Source of the DNA: Hyaloperonospora brassicae
Lineage: Eukaryota; Oomycota; Peronosporomycetes; Peronosporales; Peronosporaceae
DNA length: 64,000 nucleotides
Assembly (NCBI GenBank): GCA_947650285.1
Contig: CANTFL010001181.1
Location: 224,890-288,889 of the forward strand
Reading direction: 5' to 3'
The position numbers and the translations under genes were made by a program. Positions 57,681 through 64,000 of the stretch are shown in pieces (within the stretch, counting starts at the first letter, position 1; the number at the start of each line of letters is the position of its first letter). The notes beneath the pieces are model-generated. The model saw only the letters and a program-made list of their open reading frames with translations, was not told the DNA's origin and did no database searches.

Positions 57681-59531
57681 CGGTAAAGTCGACCTCACAA
57701 AATCGCTTGTGTGACGGTCGATCTTCCACTTGCCCAGACTTGCCGACTCACGGAGGGGGTACTCCGATCCGTGCCTTGTTGTATAGCCACGTGCTCGCCT
57801 TGTGTATCCGTCGGTTGGGCTGGCTTGAGCTCTTCGTAATGGCCTTGGGAGATGTCGATCTCGCTGAGGGTTTGGGGTTGGTGTTCGCTTCCGGTGCGGA
57901 AATCTTCACACCACGAACAGGTGTTCTGCGATCTTGATCTTGAGTCGCGAAGATCTCTATTTGGAGATGTCGCTATCTAGATCTTGAATTGCATCGATAT
58001 CGATTTGTCTTCGGGATCGGGGTCTCTGCTGTGCGGGAACCTTCACTCAGAAAATAGTAATCTTGCGTCGATCTTGCTGGAAGTGCGCAATGTGGGCCAG
58101 ATCGGTGTCCTGTTTCGCCAAAATAAAACGGGCCGACCTGCCTTGTGGATCTCTTCGATCTCGCTCGGTCTTGTCTTGAACTCCTTGTCCAGATCTTCTG
58201 ACCACTTGAGCCGCCTTGCAATCTTGTAACCAAAATCCTTTTCCTTTGTTGTTGTTTGCTGCTACCCTAGCAGTTGAGTGTGAGTACTTGATCGATCCGG
58301 GCCAGATATCCCGGGATCGCTCTTCTCGATCTTGGCCAACAATCGAAGATCGGTCTTCAATGTCCTTGTAGCGCGCGTGCCTCAAACCTTCGGGAAAGCT
58401 AAAGAAATCTTGCCCGGAGAAGAGGGGAGGAACGCCCGTCGTGAGCAGAAGAAGTAGAGTTCAAGTCTGTTTATTAACCAACCAAATTATTAGCCAACCT
58501 ATCTTAAAGCCTATTCCAAACTGTAGGTCACTCTCCAAGTCGATATCACCTTTATGCTTGACCTCCCCCTTGAACACGTGTCGGAATTTCATGACCTGTA
58601 CTCCAAAGATAGCGCCAATATTCTCGATATCGTGCCTAAATGCCCAAAAGAGACTAAATTCCAAATACGGTACCAAATCCCATTTTGGGTGACAAAAGGC
58701 CCGAAACAGCACCCAAATGCCGAATGTGTCTAAATCCATTTTGCGACGTCAATTCAACCGGCTTCCACTGGCTCTTTCGGTCTGAACTTTTAAGACATCA
58801 CTCATGGACCTTCAACAAATATATTTATTATGATACGATGGCTCCATCAACGACATATCCATGATCAACAGAACATGACCGATCTGGTGCCCAAATTCGA
58901 GATCGTTGAGATCGACACGGTACAATTCCACAGTAGATGTTCTTCTGTTCATTGTACGTGCTCCAATATCACCCTTCAGGGTTTATCTGGTCCACGAGAC
59001 TCTTCACATAGCTCTCTGGACCTCCAAGAGTATCCACGTTTCCAGATCGGGCTATAACTAACCTAAATCAGTACTTCCATTGTGAGATCGGTAAAGAGTA
59101 TTACCGATCTGATGGATGTTACACCTTCGTCCCAGAGTCATATCGCATCGCATCACCTGGTCCCCGATGCATCTTTCTAGAATGACTTGGCCACAATATC
59201 CACGACCGATGCTATACGTATCCTTCTCCTTGACCAACATTCAAGTAAATTGTATGACTTCGTCCCACTTCCTCGTCCCTGATCGCTTCATGGAAATCGT
59301 TTTATTTGACCAACCTCCAAGTAAATTGTATGACTTCGTCCCACTTCCTCGTTCCAGATCGCTCCATGAAAATCGTTCTATATGTCGTCTTGTCCCAGAT
59401 CGCTCTGTCCCCGGTCATTCCATATCCATCATTCTGGCGACAGTTGGATCGGATCGCCGATCCCCGTTGAGATCGCTTTCCATCGCCTTATTGGATCGCT
59501 AGATCCCATCATTTGATCCGTGAGTTTACCA
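57681..59531 (-). repeat. E3 LTR copy 3
   Basis: The 1851-bp copy is in the same direction as copy 1. Its left end is CGGTAAAGTC (T to C at the first base) and its right end GAGTTTACCA. It contains a private internal duplication at about 59241-59380. Confidence 0.85.
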
Positions 59532-60971
59532 CAAAATACTTATAATTCTTATCCATAAGCAAATGGAAACAATAAACTAATGCTTACTGAGCAATATTTC
59601 TAAGCACGAGCGGCTCAGCTTCACTCGTCGCGTAATGCACAGTGGCGAGATATAGAAATGTTCAGGGCCAAGAACGCTTCAAGCCCTTTCTTGAAGTCAA
59701 AATCTCAGCTGCTTGTGCTTGAGAAACACTCTTGCGAGAAGACTGATACAAATAGTCCGTGAAGTAGTGCAGCGTTGGATAAGGCTGCCATCGGGTCTAC
59801 AACTGTTCGTAATTTCACCACTTCTCAAGTATACCCAGGTATTGATTCAAAATATCAGCATTAAATTCTTCTGACTACCCGATTTGATTAGCCATCTGGG
59901 GATACATGAGCGGACAGACAGAGCAATTATCCAGCCAAGGACCCGAGAACCATTCTCATCGTACAGCTCCTTAACAGCAAATGGATGCAGAGACAGGTTT
60001 TCCTGTCGTTCATTTGGCACTTGGGGATCTTTCATATGAAGCAATTTGCAATCTAGTAGTGCGTTAAGTGGTAGGGGTCTCGCCGGAATTTTTGAGCTTG
60101 ATGCATCGGTTGATTTTGACTCATGTGTGCATATCTCCGGTGTTGTCTATACGTGAAGATCTGGAAGTTTATTATACTCAACTCAGGAGCTTTAACAGGT
60201 GGACGGGCATTTATCAGCGCACCAATCTCCATACGCGAAGGTCCAACATCTCTTTCAGACCCCGAGCAAGAACGCTAGTTTCTTGAGCAGTGTTTATGCG
60301 CTTGTCTTCTTCTCTCCAAAACTTTAAAACACGAGGCCAGTCATGCGATCCTGTTTAGTTTTTAATACCTTAAGTACCGTGAGAGTTATACAACTAGATC
60401 CATCAGCAACCTCACAAGCTGCTGCCTCTTCAATCTCAACAGTTGATGATTCTGCGACCTAATTGCAATCTCCCCGTATCTCCTGCGCGATCTCAGGGCG
60501 CGTGGGATTTGCAGGTATCGTTGGTCTCATATCCCCATATCATGTTCGCCATTCCTATAAGTGAAAATGTGAAGCTCATACTGTGCTTTTTGATGCATTT
60601 TAGACCTTCCTACTTACATATAACTTCGCACATCGTGTACTTCAACCACTGCGCATACGCTTAACTAAATACATTGTGGCGAACAGGTGTCCGTATCCTA
60701 ATTTACCCGATTTTGCGTAGGCTACATCTTGACCATTTCCAATAATTTATAATTTGATATCGATTATTTTGTTAGGTGATAATTAAACTGAATCCAAATA
60801 GCCGCGACCTTTAGACTTTCAATTTGAAATTTTATCACAAATGGGGTCATTCGATTATTAACAGCGATTTCGAATTATCTGTTGCAATTCCGCTGCACCG
60901 GTCACCTCCATTATTTCAAATAAATGATCACTGACCAAATATTAAGTTTATGTATAAAGCTATCCGGTGCC
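59532..60971. other. AT-richer gene-poor block between E3 and E2
   Basis: About 1.4 kb with short frames only; no domain recognised. Confidence 0.5.
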
Positions 60972-61443
60972 TGTAATGAGTCACGCTCTTGCTCAGATAA
61001 CTGAGCAAGGCCTTGTATTGATAACAATACAAGGGTGCGTACGCCCGACGTCACGTACACGTGGCGTGTGGAAGCGCGACCAAGACAATACAGAACCCGA
61101 AGGCTCTGTCTTAAGGGAAAAGTAGAACTGTTATTTAATATAGTTATGTTTCTTGCTGTATCATCTTTCGTCTTTATCTAACTATATTAAACTACTGTCT
61201 CCTATGTGGGGATTCTGTCCATCACCCATTGCGCGCGTCCAGCATAGATTGGTGGTTAAATTGGTTGAGGTGCACGGTTTATCAACCAAGAAGTGGACTC
61301 CTCCACGGATGTTACCCTTAGAGGTAATATTTTGACAACATCACTTTTCTCGAGTGATGTTGATTGAATATTAACAAAATAGATAATATTCAAAAATCGG
61401 TACTTTAGTACCAATTATTATGTAACGGGGTCACCCCGTTACG
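60972..61443 (-). repeat. E2 3' LTR
   Basis: The LTR of about 472 bp starts TGTAATGAG and ends CACCCCGTTACG. It shares the hairpin ends, the GGGAAAAGTA block and the ATTGCGCGCGTC block with the E1 LTR but is otherwise diverged. Ends were set by comparison with E1. Confidence 0.75.
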
Positions 61444-61576
61444 TAACCCCTCCATAAACCATTAGTCACTATAGTGAATAATATGATTGGTTTGTGACAG
61501 AGAGACCAACGTTGTGTCGCTCTGAGTACGGGGAGCACTTGTTAGTCTTTTCCTTCTCATTTCTACTTTACAGCGC

Positions 61577-63455
61577 ATGACGAGTCCGTCTACGCGCTGC
61601 GCGAACAAGACCGCGTCTAAAGCGGCTGCACGAATGCTTGCAACCGTAGGTCAAGACACTCAAGACTCGGCAGGAGGCGATAATGCGCCTGCCGCTGCTA
61701 ATAAGCAGCCTGCAACACCCATAGTTACAGGTGCATGTGGTCATCCACGTGCAGCTTCTTTATTCGCAGATTTGGCTGCGGGTGGTAGTCCGATGGACCA
61801 TGGTCCCGATATATAGGTGCCCTATTCGGGCGAGTCGGATTCCCCGTTTGACTCGAAGACGTCCGCAAAGCCCGACCGTACGGTTGGGGAAACGAAGACT
61901 GCTGTGCCTCGCGGCAGTCTAAATCCTGGTTTACATCATGAGATGTTCGGTTCATCCGACGAGTCCGGGAGCTCATCACCGGGATCGAACCGATCGCGCT
62001 CGTATTCATTCGAGGCGAGTGTGCAATATGAGAACGTGCGCCCTCATGACGATGTAGATGACACTTCGCGGAGTCAACGTAGACATAGCCGCAGCAATAC
62101 GAGGTATTGCGGCGATCCTGGTGCCAGTGCTTATGTTGACACCACGCAAGATAAGCAGGATCGTAACGCGCCACGATCTGATCTAGAAACAAGCCATAAA
62201 ATCCTTCCGTGAGCGAGCTGAGAGAGTGGTATGGGTATACCTCTGGGAGTTTTCCAATACCACTCTTTGACTCGTCAAGAATCCATGGTATTGACCCCAG
62301 TGCGATAAATTATCGCACTGAGCATGAATTCTACATCGATGTATTCTCTATACATCGATGGTACCACGGTAGTCGCAATAGAGACGAGCTCTTTTTGGAT
62401 CAGGCGTGGAATTCGTTCATCGGCAACATTGAGAATGTTGGCCGCAAGGCTTGGCTGGACAAACTTGTCGTTGCTCGCAACAGGTTTGAGCTAAAGTTGC
62501 ATACCGTTGCTCGGTACAATTGCATCGATTGTCTCGAGAGGCAGGTTTTCTTTGCCTCTCATGGGGAGATAATGTCTGAGCTGTGTTGAAAACTCAGTTT
62601 GCGCCCCCAGGGAGGCGTACCTTTCTGATCAACCCTTCTGGAGAGCGCGAATTTCGTTCGAGATGCGTCAAAGTAATTAAGAGCCTACATTCCCTTTACG
62701 AACGCTGCGGGCGTTTCTACGACGATGGCCCTCCATCAAAGGGTGTCTCTCGTCGTAGTGCTCGACGAGACCGGGCACATCCAACATCAGATGGGAGCGG
62801 GGATCCCAGCTGTTTCAAGAGGGTGGATACCCTCGCCACTGGACGAGGCAACTCACCCTTGATCCTGAATCGTCACGGTGATTCAGTATACGATCCACAA
62901 GGAAGCGTTGACCACCGTGAGAGTCAATCAAAGGGTGTGGAGGAGGAGGAAACCCTTCCTCCAGGTCTTTCTGCTCACCATATCGGCCCGCACGAGATGG
63001 ATCGCGCAATTGTTGAATTGCGCGAGGATTTAGAGCACGAGAGGGACAGGCGTTACGCTCTGACCGACACTGTGCGGCAGCACCACAACGATCGCGAGAC
63101 CGAGCGTGCGAAAGACCGTGCTGAGTACGCGGTCGCGCAACTGCAGGTCGAGCGCGATGTCCGCTCCCTCGCTGAGGAGCTGTGGACGGTACGCATGGAG
63201 GTCTCTCCCTTAAATAAAAAGATCTCTTCATTACGCACCCAGACTGATCGTCTGGAGCGCGAACGCAAGAGCCTGATGGAGATTCTTGAACGTGGGAGTT
63301 ATCTTCATCGTTGGAAGAGGGCTCGTACTGACAGTACGGGCGGAGACGTAAACGTAAAACGTAAGATGCTTACGCATCCTACGTGGCAGTTCGATCGTGT
63401 ATGCGTTGCCTTGTCAGCGCAGCACACGAAAGGGGCCGATGTACTTGGGCAGTAG
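61577..63455 (+). pseudogene. Antisense ORF of E2, frameshifted
   Basis: The ATG at 61577 lies 134 bases inside the LTR, as in E1. The Ser/acidic N-terminal part is interrupted by TAG at 61814 where E1 has GAG (PDI-stop-VPYSGESDS against PDIEVIYSGESDV). The globular block lies in another frame (62209-62589: IPLFDSSRIHGIDPSAIN, IHRWYH, AWNSFIGNIENVGRKAW). The last part, 62583-63455, is open for 290 codons and contains the coiled coil (LREDLEHERDRRYALTD to LERERKSLME). Upstream, TCATTTCT at 61557 resembles the oomycete initiator TCATTYY. Confidence 0.72.
62815..63231 (-). pseudogene. E2 integrase linker and chromodomain
   Basis: A hydrophilic linker leads to DSHGGQRFLVDRILNHRDD and CLVQWRGYPPS, where the frame stops part-way through the chromodomain. 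Confidence 0.85.
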
Positions 63456-64000
63456 TTTACTGCTGCCCACATTCGCACTACGTGTCTGGGTAGGTTTACC
63501 GTAGATAGCAAGACTAAGTCGCCTTCGACAAATAAATGTACATTTGCTCTTCCGTTATTGTCAGCGTTCCATTTCTGACGGTCCACCGCGTAAGCAAATG
63601 CATCCTGTACGAAACGGACCACTGCTTTACGAGCCAGTAGAAATCCTTCTGCTGACCCGGCATTGTTTTGTTCAGTTCGCCTTGTTCGAACTACAAAAAG
63701 AGCCCTTTCGTCTTTCTGTTCATCGGCGAGGATGTCGTCATCCTCACTGAAATAGTCGTTGGCGATGCTGGAAATACCAACAGTGTCATCAAAATATGTA
63801 TCAATAATAGCGTCATCGCTTTTATTGAGGTGATCTTCTTCATCGATGTCGACTTGACCGACATCTGCATCATACGTGGCGAAGTTTGCGTCAGCAAGTG
63901 ATGAGCAAGATCCAGAACGATTTTTGCTCGATCGAGTCCCCCTCCTATTCAAGAGTCACACTCTAGAAAGTTGGGCAGATGTGGATGACGTAAGCCATTC
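63305..64000 (-). pseudogene. E2 integrase C-terminal region, running off the window
   Basis: The same acidic linker and VEGDLVLLSTVNLPRHVV module as E1, with the same frame change and TGA afterwards. Here the linker and the module are in one frame. Confidence 0.85.

Larger units (their letters stand above)
43147..59531 (-). mobile_element. E3: composite Gypsy region with three long LTRs and dual RNase H
   Basis: Three LTR copies (43147-44949, 45041-46782, 57681-59531) enclose a degraded gag-pol on the minus strand (57678 to 49814) and an opposing coding region on the plus strand (46785 to about 49560). The outer copies 1 and 3 are in the same direction and could be the LTR pair of the minus element. 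Copy 2 is inverted. No target duplication joins any pair: the five bases outside copies 1 and 3 are GATTG and CAAAA. The region is best read as a nested or rearranged insertion. Confidence 0.8.
60972..64000 (-). mobile_element. E2: 3' part of an E1-related chromodomain Gypsy element
   Basis: The LTR, a purine tract (ATGGAGGGGTTA on the minus strand just right of 61443), an antisense coding region, the chromodomain and the integrase tail are in the same order as in E1. The element continues past the right edge. Its LTR and 3' end are strongly diverged from E1, but from about 62,990 rightwards the two are nearly identical. Confidence 0.9.

Overview
The window is nuclear DNA of an oomycete, probably of the Peronosporales (Phytophthora or downy mildew type). 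The evidence is inference from gene content and repeats: compact genes with short GT-AG introns (62-139 nt, except one of 359 nt), tight convergent gene pairs, a fungal-type threonine synthase beside a selenocysteine synthase and a bacterial-type Hsp33, and Ty3/Gypsy elements of kinds familiar from oomycete genomes. No species is claimed.

Bases 1-19,100 are gene-rich: the 3' exon of a DDX20-like helicase (33-473), an unusual Rab-type GTPase with a WW-like C-terminal segment (1192-2448), threonine synthase (2840-4318, minus), a broken Tc1/mariner element (4741-5967), importin alpha (7804-10099, minus, six exons), Hsp33 (11275-12150), VPS4 (12233-14382, minus, ten exons), GMP synthase (15550-17139) and a FAHD1-like hydrolase (17942-19086) with an apparent one-base deletion. 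I worked out the spliced structures by joining exons at GT/AG sites; total lengths come out as whole codons, except in the FAHD1-like gene, where the deletion breaks the frame.

Bases 19,100-24,100 are AT-richer and hold no recognisable gene. A second gene island (24,100-30,200) holds SepSecS (24297-26136, five exons) and the clustered-mitochondria protein CLU (26209-30183, minus). Their stop codons are only 72 bases apart.

From 30,200 to the end the window is a transposon nest. Element E1 (32109-40085, minus) is a chromodomain Gypsy element with both LTRs, a TGTAG target duplication, a purine tract and a primer site. Family E3 (43147-59531) has three copies of a 1.74-1.85 kb LTR, two tail to tail and one inverted relative to its partner, around a degraded Gypsy pol with two RNase H domains. 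Element E2 (60972-64000) is the 3' part of a relative of E1 and runs off the right edge.

The most interesting signal is a gene on the strand opposite gag-pol in E1 and E2. In a 78-codon ungapped block the two copies share 39 residues, and 20 of those are encoded by different codons. That is the mark of a protein under selection, although both copies are now frameshifted. E3 has a possibly analogous convergent coding region.
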